In this document: piece after piece, positions 1-11,639 of the stretch
How positions within the stretch are numbered: the stretch's first letter is position 1
How the letters are laid out: each line of letters opens with the position of its first letter
DNA from: Eonycteris spelaea
Taxonomy: Eukaryota; Chordata; Mammalia; Chiroptera; Pteropodidae
DNA length: 64,000 nt
Reading direction: 5' to 3'
Assembly (NCBI GenBank): GCA_003508835.1
Contig: PUFA01000092.1
Span: 3,162,001 to 3,226,000 of the forward strand
The notes under the pieces: generated by a model
Told to the model about the DNA's origin: nothing
Database searches by the model: none
Seen by the model: only the letters and a program-made list of their open reading frames with translations
Program-made: the position numbers and the translations under genes

Positions 1-494
1 TCTGAAATTTTCAATTGTTCTTTGTTTCTACATGAAAACTTCCCATCCTTTATGTTGAATTACAGTGACAAACCTGCCTCCAGTTCTCAGTGGTGATCCT
101 TTGGAGACAACAAAGCATTCACCTTAGAAAACACTTTCTGAAAAGACTTCTAATGTATAAAAATGCTTTTTAAAATCAATGAACTTTTAGAAATGGTGAC
201 AATGATAAAGCAGCAAACTTCGAAATCTCAATAAAGGGTTTCTTTCATATCAACAAACATATATTAAGAATATTCTGTGTGGCTAGCACTTGGGCAGTGG
301 CTAGGATATAATGGAAAAACAAAATCAAGTCGAATTCACACAGATCTAGGTTTGAATCAAATAGGCAACCATTTACTGCATGTATTTGTGTAAATCACCC
401 AACCACTTGGCCATCAGTGATCTCACTTGTACAATCAGGACAATGATGACTACTTCACAGATTAGCTGTGTAGATTGAGGAACATGTCTAGATA

Positions 495-962
495 GTGTTT
501 GTAGCAGGCTAAATAATGGCCCCCAACAATATAAAATTCTAATCCCCAGGAACTGTAAATATTGTATGGACAAAGGATTTTTGTAGATGTTATTAAGGAT
601 GGAAAGATTATTCTAGATCATCTAGGTGGACCCTAAATGTAATTACAAGTACCCTTACTTAAGAAAACAACAAACATAGAGAAAAAGAGAAGGTAACATG
701 GCCATTGAGGTAGACACTAAAGTTATGTGGCCATAAACCAAGATTGACAGCAGTCACCAAAAGCTGGAAGAGGCAAAGAATGACTTCTTCCCCAAAAACT
801 TCCACAGGGAGCACTGCCCTGCTGGTAACTTGATTTCAGCCCAGTGAGGGTGATTTTGGCTTTCTGGTGTCCAGAATTGTGATGAAAAAAATAAAGCTCT
901 GTTACTTGAAGTCACCAAGTATGTTGTAATTTGCTACAAAAGTCACAGAAAACTAATATAAT
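495..962 (+). mobile_element. Ancient MaLR/MLT1-like LTR
   Basis: A diverged solitary LTR-like element. It opens with a 'ggctaaataatggccccc' type start and has the middle block 'gtagatgttattaaggat', then a 'gatcatctaggtggaccctaa' block. A polyadenylation-type segment (aataaagctctgtt near 889) is followed by 'gtcaccaagtatgttgtaatttgc' and an end close to 'aaaactaatata'. These are the landmarks of a common old mammalian LTR family; a second copy of the same family is the outer element at about 54.46-55.43 kb. No open reading frame is expected in an LTR and none of note is present. The family name is from memory, and the true subfamily could differ. Confidence 0.6.
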
Positions 963-1772
963 GCTAAATGAATGTTAGTTTATTTTTGTGTCTTTGAACA
1001 AGTTTTTGTCTCAGTGTTCTCTCATTGGGACTTTGAGTTTTCATCACTGGAAACCAGATAACATATCCCTTATAACATAACTGTGATGCAACTCTTTCAT
1101 CCAGTTGTCATTTTACTCAATAAGTTTATTTGGTTAAAATTATTCCTACACATATTTGTTAACAAACTACATGCAAGGCTTTGTGTGAGAGGATATAGAA
1201 GATAATAAGATGGACAAAGACCAAGTCCCCAGTGTAAATCTGCTTTCGTAGTCACACTTGTGTAAGGCAATTTTCATTAAATAGGTTTTTAAATTCGGAA
1301 AAACCAAAGGAGGAAAAGATGAATTCCTTCTAGAGAATCAGGAAGACTTGATGGAAGAATTCACTTTGATCTGGGTTTTCAGAACAGCTATACTTTCTGC
1401 AGATAGAGACACGGGACAAGGAAGAATGGTAAACATTGGAGGAACTATGAGCGAATTTAATAAATGAGGCCATAATATGCTTGGCAAAGTGTGGGAGGAA
1501 AGGCTATCTAACTAGAAGAATAGAGAGATATATGTTCATGGCAGAGTCTGTGAATATTGACCAATAACCTCATACATTTTGAAATCAAGTCTGGTTCCTT
1601 ATATATGAAGATCCTATAACGTTTCATTTTTAAACACCGGAGACTCCATTAGGGCTATGAAAGGCTTTTTGCAAGTAGGATATGGGGGATTATGAAATTA
1701 GATAAAGTGAGGGAACAATAGGAAAATCTACAAGTAGTTGCCTGGGTCTTTCGAATTACTATTCTTGTTTAC

Positions 1773-1800
1773 CTGTCAAATTCCTTTGTGAATTTGACAG
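1773..1800. repeat. Perfect 11-bp hairpin
   Basis: Arms ctgtcaaattc (1773-1783) and gaatttgacag (1790-1800) around a 6-base loop. No associated RNA family is recognised. Confidence 0.8.
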
Positions 1801-2837
1801 TGAATGAAAGTAGAAAAGAAGACCAAAGTGTTCCAGTTTGGCTGCATAGTTTTTTCCCACTGTGTTTGAATATAAAGCTTCTACAACTTTAAAGCATTTA
1901 TATTATTGTTTTTCTTTTTTCAAAAAAATATGTGAAACTCAAAACAGTAAAGCCATACTGTGAATTTAGTTAACATCTGTGAAAGAGGATAGCATTCAAA
2001 CAGCTGAAGGTGTGACTCCATCACAACACAGCTTACTTTGCTTTTAGTGTGACTATTAGATTTTCTTACACATGAATATTCTTTAATTCAGTCCATTACT
2101 GTAGGTATTTTGGTGCTAAATTGGAAGATAAATATTCATTATCTTCTGTTCAGATGATACCTCATTTTACACTGATATTGATGAAGTCAGAAGAGAAAAG
2201 CAAAACCACCCAAGCACGTTCAGGGTAGAGAGACTGATGAGCACATGGAATTAGGGAAGGGACATTAGACACTTAGCTCTTGGAGCGCATGTGCTTCAAC
2301 AGAGTAAGAAAAAAATGTGAAAGGATGGAGGAAAATCTATGGAGAAATCCAGCTATGCTTCAATAATTAAGTTTCACTACTAAGTTGGTTGGAAAGGTCA
2401 GTTTCCTTTCCTTGATAAGTAAGGAAAATGAACCCTATATCTTTAAAATAACTGTGGATGTTCTGATATTTATATTTTTGAACATGGAACACTGGTTGCA
2501 AAATCTGGTGGCAGTCTTAACTATTTTGAAGATAACTGATTAAACAAATAGATAGCAGGCCTTCATAGCCATATAGATTTTATAATTTACATTTAGTAAA
2601 TATAATTACACCTGATTTTCCTAACGATATGGGTATGGCACATATCAGATCCACTTCCTAGATCGGGAAACCACGGATGGTGGTTTGGCAAAGTCACTGT
2701 ACCTCTTATTTTCAGTCTCAAATTTAGGTCTAGATTGTTTCCCATCAAACAGCTAACTGATTGCTGTATACAAAAACTGATTCAGTAATTATTTGATGAA
2801 AAGCACTGGTAAGTATTAGACAGTATCTAGTAATAAC

Positions 2838-3045
2838 AACAATATTTTCAGTGCTTACTATGTTTCAGATACTAGATTATGAGCTTTGTTGTCACACCAC
2901 CCTATGAAGTAAATGTTAACATTATCACCATTTTCCTGATGGAAAAATTGAGGCAGGAAGTTTAGGTCGTATCGCTAATGTGAGGTCAGGATTTAAATCC
3001 AGGGAGTTAGGCTTCAGACCTTATGCTCCTTACCACTAGGCATTT
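2838..3045 (-). repeat. MIR SINE, antisense
   Basis: Reads on the + strand as a reversed MIR: 'gcttactatgtttcagatactag', 'accctatgaagtaaatgttaac', 'attatcaccattttcctgatgg', an 'aaattgaggcaggaag' block, and then the reversed tRNA-like part 'caggatttaaatccaggg' ending near 'ccttaccactaggca'. MIRs are tRNA-derived SINEs shared by mammals and inactive since before the placental radiation. Divergence is high, as expected. It is transcriptionally inert as far as can be seen. Confidence 0.75.
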
Positions 3046-3817
3046 TGCCTCAAATTCAGACATGTAAGACACAAAATTATTTTGAGTTTCTACTAGCAAA
3101 CTAATAAACAGTCACTCTTTAAATGTTGTACTTGATTTAATTTGGGTGTATTTACATTTTGCTCTCAATAGCCCATCACCAAAAATGTTCAGTCAAATTA
3201 GAACAGAAAGGTGATTTGAGTTTCTGTGGATAGTCAATTTAGACAATTAAGACTCCCTTATTTCATTTCATTTTGGATGTGCAAGACCTGATCTTTGCAA
3301 AATAAATAGGTTACTTTGAAAGGACTTAGAAATATTGCTCTTTTTCAAAAGCTAAAATAAATAAGGAAAGATAAAAATGTTCATATCTTATTATTATTTT
3401 TTAATCATTTCTGGCATCTGATTTGCCTAGATTGCTTAGATCCCAAAGTGGATCTGTTAGATAAGTGTTCAGATTTCCACTGCACTTACCTGGATCAATT
3501 GCCCAATGTTAATCATTTAAATTTCAATAGTAGAGAAGATTGCTATAGCAGAGATTCAGATATGTTATTTACCTTCAAAAATTAAAAAATGCTAGCTCCC
3601 CTAGTGATGGGTGGGGCCATGAAGCTAGTCCAGGCCAATGAAATGTGAGTCTTTACCTTTCACTGGTCTAGTAGATCCCATAGGAAAACTTAAAAAAGAA
3701 GGGAAACATAGAGTGAGTGACTGAACTTGGCTGTTACAGAGAAAAGTAAAAGTGAGTTTGCCTTCTTCAGACAACTAAGAAAATCAGGGAGGAATGTGCA
3801 TTGGAGGCCTTACTTAG

Positions 3818-4412
3818 TATGTAAGTCAGAGTTCTCTAGAGAAACAGAATCAATAGACTACATACAGAGAAAGTGAGAGATTTATGGAATGGATTCGTGT
3901 TATTTTAGGGGCTGGCAAGTCTGAGATAGGGCAGGTCAGAAGGCCGGAAATTCAGGCAGTCTTGAGGCAGAATTCTCCACTGGGAAACCTGTTTTTGTTC
4001 TTAAGGCCTGTAAATGATTGGAAAAAGTTTATCTACATCAGCGGTCCCCAAGTTTTGGCAACAGGGACCAGTGCTCCTATGAGAATCTAATGCCTGATGA
4101 TCTGAGGGAGCTGAAGAGGTAATGTTAGCACTGGGGAGTGCCTGAAACTACAGATGACGTTTCACTCACTCACCGCCACTCACCTCCTGCTGTATGGCCC
4201 AATTCCTAACAGGCCACAGACTGGTACCAGTCCGTGGCCTGAGGGTTGGAGATCCCTGATCCATATTATAGAGGGTAATTCCCTTAAAGTCCACTAATTA
4301 TACATTTTAATCGCACTTATATACACAAAGCCTTCATAACACTATGTAAACTGTGAGACCAAACAACTGGACACCATAGCCTAGCCAAGTCAACGCAATT
4401 AATTCATCTCTT
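3818..4412 (-). mobile_element. Ancient LTR-like element, antisense, interrupted
   Basis: An antisense element beginning near 'gtaagtcagagttctctagag' (the reversed end of an LTR ending in ...gactaatac). It continues through 'ggggctggcaagtctgagatag', 'cttgaggcagaattctcc' and 'ttcttaaggcctg', and finishes with 'ccaaacaactggacaccat' and 'agcctagccaagtcaacgc'. The element is split between 4038 and 4259 by an MER1-type DNA transposon. Joining the two sides across that insertion restores the expected order of landmarks, so the LTR is the older host. The subfamily is uncertain, but the repeat identity is fairly secure. Confidence 0.6.
4039..4258. mobile_element. hAT-Charlie non-autonomous element (MER1-type)
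   Basis: A 220-base element with recognisable hAT ends: left 'cagcggtccccaagtttt' and right 'gagggttggagatccctg', which are imperfect inverted copies. Internal landmarks are 'gctcctatgagaatctaatg', 'ctcacctcctgctgtatggc' and 'aggccacagactggtaccag', all typical of the MER1 group mobilised by Charlie-type hAT transposases. It has no coding capacity. The 8-base flanks atctacat (4031-4038) and atccatat (4259-4266) agree at 6 of 8 positions, as expected of an old hAT 8-bp target duplication. It lies inside the antisense LTR-like element. Confidence 0.8.
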
Positions 4413-4500
4413 CCTGTAACTCATCTCTATACATCCACAGATCATGTGCTCAGACCAATAAAGTTAGACAAAAATATAGTAATTGTCCCCAAATCCTCCT

Positions 4501-4520
4501 TGTTTTTTTTTTTTTTTTTT
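4501..4520. repeat. Poly-T tract
   Basis: A T homopolymer of about 18 bases just 3' of the antisense LTR-like element. It could be the reversed A-tail of an unrecognised retroposon whose body would run into 4521-4700, but I cannot identify that body. Only the homopolymer itself is certain. Confidence 0.7.
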
Positions 4521-4854
4521 CTGAACTACTCTAATTATACTTCCAGATCACTCTAAAATCTTTATGACTACTCAACACTCTGAAGTCAAACTTTCCTCTG
4601 GACATCTGGACTTGGGGTTTATTCCTCTTCTTTTTTGGATATTCCTAGTAATGGACCTTATAGCAATGGCCACTTGGGCACTACCCTGACCTAACTAATC
4701 TGAACACCAAGTAGATGAGATTCTCACCCTAAAATTTAGTGTGAAATTTCCTGTTGTCTTTCTTATAATTTTCACTAGAAACTAAAAATAATGAGGATTT
4801 AAGACACAATCTCACATAACCTGGCTACAATCTGGCATCTATCTATTTCTGTGG

Positions 4855-5470
4855 ATAGATGTTTGTAGCAGCTTTAGTCACAACTTCCAAAACTTGGAAG
4901 CAACAAAGATATCCTTCAGTAAGTGAATGAATAAAGACAATGAAATATTTTCACCACTAAAAATGAAATAAGCTATCAATCCATGAAAAGCTCTGGAGGA
5001 AACTTAAATGCATATTGCTAAGTGAAAGAAACCAATCTGAAAAGGCTACATACATACTGTATGATTACAAATAATAGTCTGGAATTCTGGAAAAGGCAAA
5101 ACTATGGAGACTTTAAAATCTCAGCAGTTGCCAGAGGTTGGGGAGTGGAATGAGGACTAGGCAGAACACAATAATCTGCGGTATACAATGATGGATACAT
5201 GTCATTCTACATTTGTCCAAATCCATAGAATGTACAAAACTAAGTGAACCCTAATGTAAACTACAGACTTTGAGTGATTATGATGTGTAAATATAGGTTC
5301 ATCAATTGTAAAAAATGTAGCATTCTGGGGGTGGGGGCGGAATGTTGATAAGAGGCTATGCATGTGAGAGAGCAGGTGTATACTGGAAATCTCTGTACCT
5401 TTCCCTCAATTTTACTGTGAATGTGAAACTGCTCTAAAAAAGTAAATAAATAAAGTCTTCTCTTAAAAAG
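4855..5470 (+). mobile_element. L1 3' end (ORF2 tail and 3'UTR)
   Basis: A sense L1M-type fragment. The first part carries ORF2 C-terminal wording ('tgaatgaataaagacaatga', 'gcatattgctaagtgaaag', 'actgtatgattacaa'). The 3'UTR follows: 'cagcagttgccagaggttgg', 'gatgtgtaaatataggttc', 'ctggaaatctctgtacctt', and 'ctgctctaaaaaagtaaat' near the A-rich end. It is 5' truncated, the usual fate of L1 copies. The reading frame is destroyed by stops and small indels. Confidence 0.8.
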
Positions 5471-5479
5471 TACATGATT

Positions 5480-5965
5480 AGACTGCTATCTACCTTTCTA
5501 TCAGTCTCCCCTTTGTCCACATTAGCCTTCCTTGTTTTTGAATTCCCCTCTCTGTTTCTGGATCACACTAAGATTATTTCTTCCTCTGACATTTTTTTGT
5601 CAATTTGCTGTCCCCTCTGCTTAGCGTGTTCTTTCTCCAGAATTGTCTTTTTCCTCCTTATTTACTTATCAGGTAAAGTCCACAAAGATGCTTCTATCTA
5701 AAGTATTCCTTCCCCTTCCAGACTTTTCATTTATATGCAATTAACACACTATAGTTTCTTTATTGCACTTAATGCTATTGGAAATTATCTTTTTTTTTTT
5801 TTGCTTGGTTGTCACTCCCCCAACAAACACTCTCCTCCAACTTTACGGTGATTCTCAATGAGCTTTGAGATTTTCTCTTATTACCACTGTACCCTAGGCC
5901 TAGAACAATGCATGTTAACTAGTAGGTGTTTAAAAAATATTAGTTAAATGAATATATATGGCAAG
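5480..5965 (+). mobile_element. L2 LINE 3' end
   Basis: T/C-rich sequence with L2 3' landmarks. A cytosine-rich block with 'ctttctccagaattgtc' is followed by 'aggtaaagtccacaaagatg', 'accactgtaccctaggcct' and 'gtaggtgtttaaaaaatatt', then 'agttaaatgaatat', the decayed form of the L2 end (aataaatgtttgttgaatga). L2 is a CR1-clade LINE inactive in placentals. It starts directly after the preceding L1 tail. A poly-T expansion at 5791-5802 lies inside it. Confidence 0.6.
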
Positions 5966-6234
5966 ATTCCATTCTTGAAAAGCAGGAATAGGTACTCTTG
6001 AATGAGAGATGAGTAGAGTAGATCACAAATGCCTAACATTTCCCACTGAATGTGAAGGAATCTCCAAAGTATTCTTGACAATAATCACTTCTGTGTCTTA
6101 TTTTTAATTTAATTAAATGCAGATCTTTGTAGTCTGTGGGTTTATTTTGCTAAAAATTTAAGAAGAACCTTTTTATGCAACACTGTTAGAACATGGGCAA
6201 AAAGGGTAAAGCCTACAGAAAATATTAAGATAGG

Positions 6235-6440
6235 AGTCACAGGGATATAAAGTACAGAATAAGGAATATAGTCAATAACAGCATGATTATTATATATGGT
6301 GTCAGATGGGTACTAGACTTATCAGGGTGATCATTCATAAGTTAAATAAATATCTAATGACTAGGTTGTACACCTGAAACTAAGATAATATTGTATATCA
6401 ACTGTAATTTTAAAAAATTTAAAAAATTTAAAATAAATTT
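6235..6440 (+). mobile_element. L1 3'UTR end, laurasiatherian type
   Basis: A short 5'-truncated L1 tail: 'gggatataaagtacagaata', 'gtcagatgggtactagactt', 'atcagggtgatcattcat', 'ttgtacacctgaaactaag' and 'attgtatatcaactgtaatt', ending in an A/T-rich simple tail (tttaaaaaattt repeats). I associate this 3'UTR wording with L1s of bats, horses, carnivores and ruminants, so it contributes to the lineage guess. A related but more decayed end occurs at about 36.6 kb. Confidence 0.75.
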
Positions 6441-7972
6441 ACTGTAACATTAGTTCATAAAACTATCATGATCAAGTAGGGTTCATTCAAGGGTAATTAA
6501 AATTTTAAAGAAAAAAATTTAAAAAGATAATATTAATGTAGGCAAAATATATATTAATTGCCTCTTATTCTTCCTTCTGTGATATTTTCTTATATTTCTG
6601 TAACCACTTATATTTTAGTTATTGGTCTCCTACCTTTTTTATTGACTGTTCTTTTTAGCAGTAGAAAATTTACCTAATAAATTCCTATGTGTACTCTTGA
6701 CTTCAGAATGTTACTCCCTGGAGAAAAGTGAGAAATCTATCCTCTTGGAGCATTGTTTGTTTTTATTATACAAAACTGAAAGTTAATTTCTAATTAAGTA
6801 TTGTAAATATTATAAAATTATTCTTTAAAAGACTCCTTCCTCTTTGCCTATATGCTATTGCATGTCATAGTGAAGCCCTCAGACGTTATTCAAAGATCAT
6901 TGGAACTTCTCATCAAAAACTTTAAAGTTGATTAGTTGGGAGTCTACTGCAATTGTCCAGTTGAGCAATAAGTGTGGCAACGAAAGTATAAAAGAATTAG
7001 TGGGTAGTATATAAAATACTTGGTAATTGACTGGAACCAGAGATGAAAGTCAATAATTCTGAGTGATAAAATTATGAAGAATAAATGTTTGGATTAAGAA
7101 ATGGTATAAAACACATCTCCTTAAATATTCATAATATCTGTAATTTTTAAGTATTAAAAGTTCAAAGGGATAGGTTTTCTAGTAATATCAAATATAAATA
7201 ACTACTCTCAACATCATTACTAACTACAGATATGTAAACTGTTATGAATATTCACTTAGTATGATGTTTTTCTTGCTTTATTTCAGTAAGTTAAAATATT
7301 CAAAAATGTATTTGTATATTTTCTCTCCAAATTTATTTTACCATAAGGTTATAAATTCTTTTTCTACTAATCCTCCTACCACAAGGAACTTCTTGAGGTT
7401 GAATTTGGGATTGACTGCATTTTATAAATCCTACTATTTGCTATGGTACTTATCTTTGACACTCCTTGCTTATCTCTGTATTTCCTTGAAAAAAATATTT
7501 TTAATATTAATTATGGAAATGGTAGCTTGGCAAAACATTGTTCAAGTGGGATAAAAAGGTGAATAGTTTTTTCATAACACTGAGATTGGACATTTAACTG
7601 GACTGTCTTTTAAAACCAAAGGATCCAAAATGATAGCATCAAAGGAAACGAGAATGAAGAACGCAGAGTTGAGTGCCACTCAGAGTATCAGGAACTTTTG
7701 TGCTGCCATCCTTTTTTGACCTTTTCTTTCTTTTGTTTTTTAATCCAACCTTGGAATGTTATTTGTTAGTGTAATAATGGATCTCCTCTTATACGTGTTT
7801 ATAGAGTGGCATATTTGCATTTTGAAAGAGAATTTCACAGAGAAGAACCCAAAGAACAGAATCCTTAATGATAACCAGTATAGCAATAACAGCACATCAT
7901 TTTGAATACTTTCAGCATTTTGATAGATCATTGACATTTATAATTGGAAGTCATCTGCAGGACCATATAAAT
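6441..7972. other. Low-copy AT-rich sequence, nothing recognised
   Basis: About 1.5 kb of AT-rich sequence with no repeat or gene I can name. A 97-codon open frame (7261-7554) translates to a low-complexity, Phe/Tyr/Leu-rich product typical of AT-rich noncoding DNA. I do not regard it as a gene. Confidence 0.6.
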
Positions 7973-8100
7973 CAGTAGTTACCAAGCTTGGACAGCTTTG
8001 TACAATTGTAACCATGGGCTTTCATTCTCCAACTAGGAATTTATAAATTTAAAATGCGGTCATGTGATCCTAACAACTAGGGATATTCAGCAAACCACTG
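7973..8100. mobile_element. Possible MER5-type hAT remnant
   Basis: 128 bases opening with 'cagtagttaccaagcttgg' and closing with 'cagcaaaccactg'. These ends match the inverted termini of MER5/MER5A elements (cagtggtt...aaccactg) over about eight bases. The interior is too decayed to confirm, and the adjacent 8-mers (atataaat and ttctaggt) do not form a duplication. It is a suggestion only. Confidence 0.4.
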
Positions 8101-9282
8101 TTCTAGGTAAATGTTCACATTTTAGAGAGTAAAACAAAAACATCAACTAAGATTCAGAGAAGTTATTTAATTAGGCAAGAGACTATAACTGATAAGTATC
8201 AGAACAGAGTGTTAAATATTAGACTTAGAGTTTGATAAGTGGAACATTAATATGGAATATCAGTTCTAAAGGGCACAGACTGGGAGATCTGTTCCAGCTA
8301 GTGGTGATGCCAATCCTAAACCTAGTCTATATTGTGTTCCATCCAAGAAAGGATAGTCAGTGAAGCACCCAGTGTACCACAGTAGGAGGGGTTTGATCTG
8401 AAAAAGAGCTTTATGATCTAGCCCCCTGGGATAGATGTTGTGGGACAGAAGTTGTATCCTAGATTCAAGGTCATTTTTATTCTGATGAATTTCAAATTCT
8501 TTCCACTTTTTGAAAACTAAGTTAATTAATATGAATGAAGTTTAACATTTTAAATCTGTCCTCTTTGAGGTGCTTTTGTGTTGTATCAACATATAGGTTC
8601 AGAAATCATTAGGCACTTTGCCTTCAAATGCCTTTTTCTAAGATGAACATTAATGGGAACCAAGATCCTTTGTATCAACACATCTTGAAAATCAAGTGGC
8701 TTGGATTTTATTTTGTACTATTAAATCAAGGACAGAAAAATTAAGCAATCAAATTCAACATCAATGCTTTTCACTCAGCTGGTTAATACCCAGCTAAGGC
8801 TAAAATTAGGAACCACTCTGGCTTCGAATGACTTTTCTTTGAGGGACAGTGCTATAATCTGAATTATGGCAAACAGCGCAGCAATGTACCCAATAAGTGC
8901 TGTACACATACTCCCCTTTCTTACAGTCTATATATTATACCTACTGAGCCTATTCTTGAGTTTCATTAACTTTTGCAAAGATATTCCTACTGAATCTCAG
9001 TTAATAAGAATGAGTAAGTAAAGTAGAAATCAGTAGATATAGCCTAAAATGAACTTCAAAGATTTAAAAACAATATACACCTTCTCAGTACATGAATTCT
9101 CCTGTACAGCTGAAAAGATGTTGAGCAATCTCCGTCTTTTCTTTAAAAATTATACTTAAGCATAATTTACGTGAATGTTACAATACTTTCTCATTGGAAA
9201 GTTTTACATATGTTTATATATATTTCTAGAAAGCTATATATTTACATTAAAATATATTTTTGTATTTAAACATAATATATAT

Positions 9283-9285
<3 letters not shown>
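8101..9285. other. Low-copy sequence, nothing recognised
   Basis: About 1.2 kb of AT-rich sequence ending in a TA-rich run (about 9205-9285) that leads into the (GT)n microsatellite. No coding, RNA or repeat identity could be assigned. Confidence 0.55.

Positions 9286-9329
<44 letters not shown>
9286..9329. repeat. (GT)22 microsatellite
   Basis: Uninterrupted GT dinucleotides over 44 bases, preceded by an AT-rich stretch. The tract is long enough to be polymorphic and to adopt Z-DNA under negative supercoiling. The 83-codon open frame on the minus strand ending in Thr-His repeats is only its translation. Confidence 0.97.
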
Positions 9330-9331
<2 letters not shown>

Positions 9332-9544
9332 TAATGAGCAAAACAGGCCATTTGAGTCTGGGATCTGTCAGAGGAAGGAAACCTAACCAGGCTAGAGGGG
9401 CATCAGAGAAGGCTTTCTGAAGATGAAAAGACAGAAGAGAATCAGCAAGGATGGCAGGAGCCCACAGATGCAGGCTCTGTGAAAATTCATGCTGAGAAAC
9501 CCCAAGGCTTCCAAGTTCAAGAGGGAGACACACACAAACATTAA

Positions 9545-9720
9545 CATTTATTCATTTGACCAATATTTATTGAATGCCTTTATATGCATGATTCTGGGGA
9601 CACTATAGTGACTAAGACAGACAAGCTCCCTGCCATCATGGAGGCAATTAAGTGGTAAAATAGAAAATAAGTATATATAAATCAATCAGAAAATGAGCAA
9701 AGAAAAAGAGAAAAATTAAA
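9545..9720 (+). repeat. Ancient dispersed repeat of the 'caatatttattgaatgcc' type
   Basis: Contains 'caatatttattgaatgcc', 'attctggggacactatagtg', 'actaagacagacaagctccc' and 'tgccatcatggag'. This order is typical of a very old interspersed mammalian repeat, broadly L2/MIR-age. I cannot name the family with confidence. Similar wording appears near 32.2 kb and 38.8 kb. Confidence 0.45.
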
Positions 9721-9889
9721 TCCATCTGCAATTCTATTGCTCAAAGATAATTATGATTAACATTCTCATTATTACATGTCAGTGTTTTAGCATAAAATTA
9801 AGATCTCTTTTTGAACAAAATTATTTTTGTAATTTAAAAATGTTATGTTTATTTTCTTTTATCATTATACATTCTTCCATGGAATTTTA

Positions 9890-10440
9890 AGATGCTTTTA
9901 TTGAAGTATGGCATACATATAGAAAAGTGTACTAATCTTAAATTTTAAAACTTTGAAAAATTATCACACCACCTAGCCAAGAAATATAATATTAACAGCA
10001 CCCAGAAGCCTTTCTTTTATCTTCTCCAAATTTCTATCACCTTATCACTTCTCTTCTACCCAAAGATAATCTCAATTATGACTTCTAACAAGAGATTAGT
10101 TTGATTGTTTTTCCCTTTGTACAAACAGTAAGGTACAGTATTTTATCCCTTACTGTCTGTATTTCTTTCACTAAATACTGAGTTTGTAGTATATTAATGC
10201 TATTTAGTATAAGCCAAAGTTTGTTCATTTTCATTGTCATGTACTATTCCATTTCATGACTAAATCGCAATTTATCTGTATTAAAGTCACTGGACATTTG
10301 GATTATTTCAACTCAATGACTATTATAAATAAGCTGCTATGAATGTTCCTGTACATTTATTTTGATGCATGTGCATATGCATTTCTGTTGGATATGCACA
10401 TAGGAATGAAAATGGCCAAGCCATTGGGCATGGAGAGCTA
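9890..10440 (-). mobile_element. L1M fragment, antisense
   Basis: A T-rich antisense LINE-1 fragment. Landmarks on the + strand are 'tttattgaagtatggcat', 'gccaagaaatataatatt', 'aacagcacccagaagcc', 'gtactattccatttcatgac', 'acatttggattatttcaac', 'taagctgctatgaatgttcc' and 'catttctgttggatatgcac'. The same series occurs in reversed L1ME/L1M consensus sequences. No reading frame survives. Confidence 0.75.
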
Positions 10441-10794
10441 CAGCAGTTTTAGTAGCTGCTATACATAAGCAAATCACAACTTAACCACAACTGGACATCT
10501 GTATCGATTTCACCTGGGGAGAAGTGGCAAAGTTAATGGCAATTTATATAAATGTAACAACCTCAAAAAGGAGCAGGGGTATGAGCTTGTATTTTGTGTT
10601 TGATAAACAATGTGCTCTGCCATTTTCTGAGATAAATAGCTTACTCTAAGAAGAGAGAAAAAAATCAGTAAAAGTTGCCTTTCTTGATGTCCAGGACTTT
10701 ATCTATTCACTGACTAACCCCTGGTCACAAGTTTGCCTGCATAGTAAGTTCTCAGTGAAGTTATAGAAGGCACCCTCTAGGCACAGAGTTAGGA

Positions 10795-10965
10795 AAACTA
10801 ACTTCTTATCTTAACAATGCCACAGACTAGTAACATAATCTTTTACTTATTATTTTTAACCTCTCTGGAACATGGTTTACTCATAAATGAAATGAGAAGA
10901 TTAGACTAGATTACCGCTAAGTTCATTTCAGCTCCAAAGTAAATTTTATATGATTTTTTTCATAG
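10795..10965 (+). repeat. MIR-family SINE, sense
   Basis: Decayed MIR-type sequence in forward orientation: 'taacataatcttttacttatt' (for the 'ttgggcaagttacttaacc' block), 'acctctctggaacatggttt', 'actcataaatgaaatgagaa' and 'gttcatttcagctccaaagt'. Only the central and 3' portions are recognisable. Confidence 0.6.
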
Positions 10966-10969
10966 AACA

Positions 10970-11300
10970 TTCATACTCCCTCATTAATCTCACCTGTTTG
11001 CTGTACTGGATTTTATAAGAATTAATAAGCAGTAAATATTTGCGACTAACTTCAATATAACTAATTATCAGGTATGTTATTCAACAACGCTCAAATTGTT
11101 TCTGATAATTTTCCAGCATGAATAATTATTCTTCACTTAGCAAAGAGATTTACATCCATGCATTCATCCTCTAATTGCATTATTGTCATTGTAATAAATT
11201 AGATTTCAGAGCACTGCAATTGCGATTTTAAGGCATTCAATTTAGAGAGGAGCAACATATTGGGAACACACCACAAATCTGTGATTAGAAACACTTTATT
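10970..11300. other. Repeat-free TAAT-rich stretch, candidate conserved element
   Basis: No repeat is recognised here. The segment carries several TAAT/ATTA homeodomain-type cores (for example 'ctaattatcagg', 'gaataattattcttc', 'cctctaattgcattattg') and POU-like 'atgcattc' wording in about 300 bases. AT-richness alone yields many such words, so this is only a candidate regulatory or conserved non-coding element. Cross-species alignment would decide. Confidence 0.25.
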
Positions 11301-11639
11301 AGGTTCTCTAAAGATACCGATTTTTAGTTATAGTCTACAAAAACATAACTCTAAGAGTTTAATATGTACTCTGAGTATGTATATGAGGGAGCAGGGACAA
11401 AATTAAAATGCAACATTAGATTTTAGAACTAGTTTGCCCAGGTGCTGCTGTTGCTTACATACTTTTAGAAAGCAATATCACTTTCATTATCTTTGCTTTG
11501 ATATGAGTTTGGCATCAACTTCAGATACTGAATATGCCTTTCAGATGTGGTACAATAAAAAAGATTCTACAAAAAAATGAGCATATCTTAGAATAAAGGA
11601 AGCATTTTGCTCACTCAAAAAATTTTCTGGTTCTAGATG

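Noticed and set aside
7965..8108. Confident MER5 call at 7973-8100
   Set aside because: Only the terminal eight bases fit, no target duplication is present, and the interior is unrecognisable. It was kept only as a low-confidence feature.
9282..9533. 83-codon frame ending in Thr-His repeats
   Set aside because: The repeat is the translation of the (GT)22 microsatellite.
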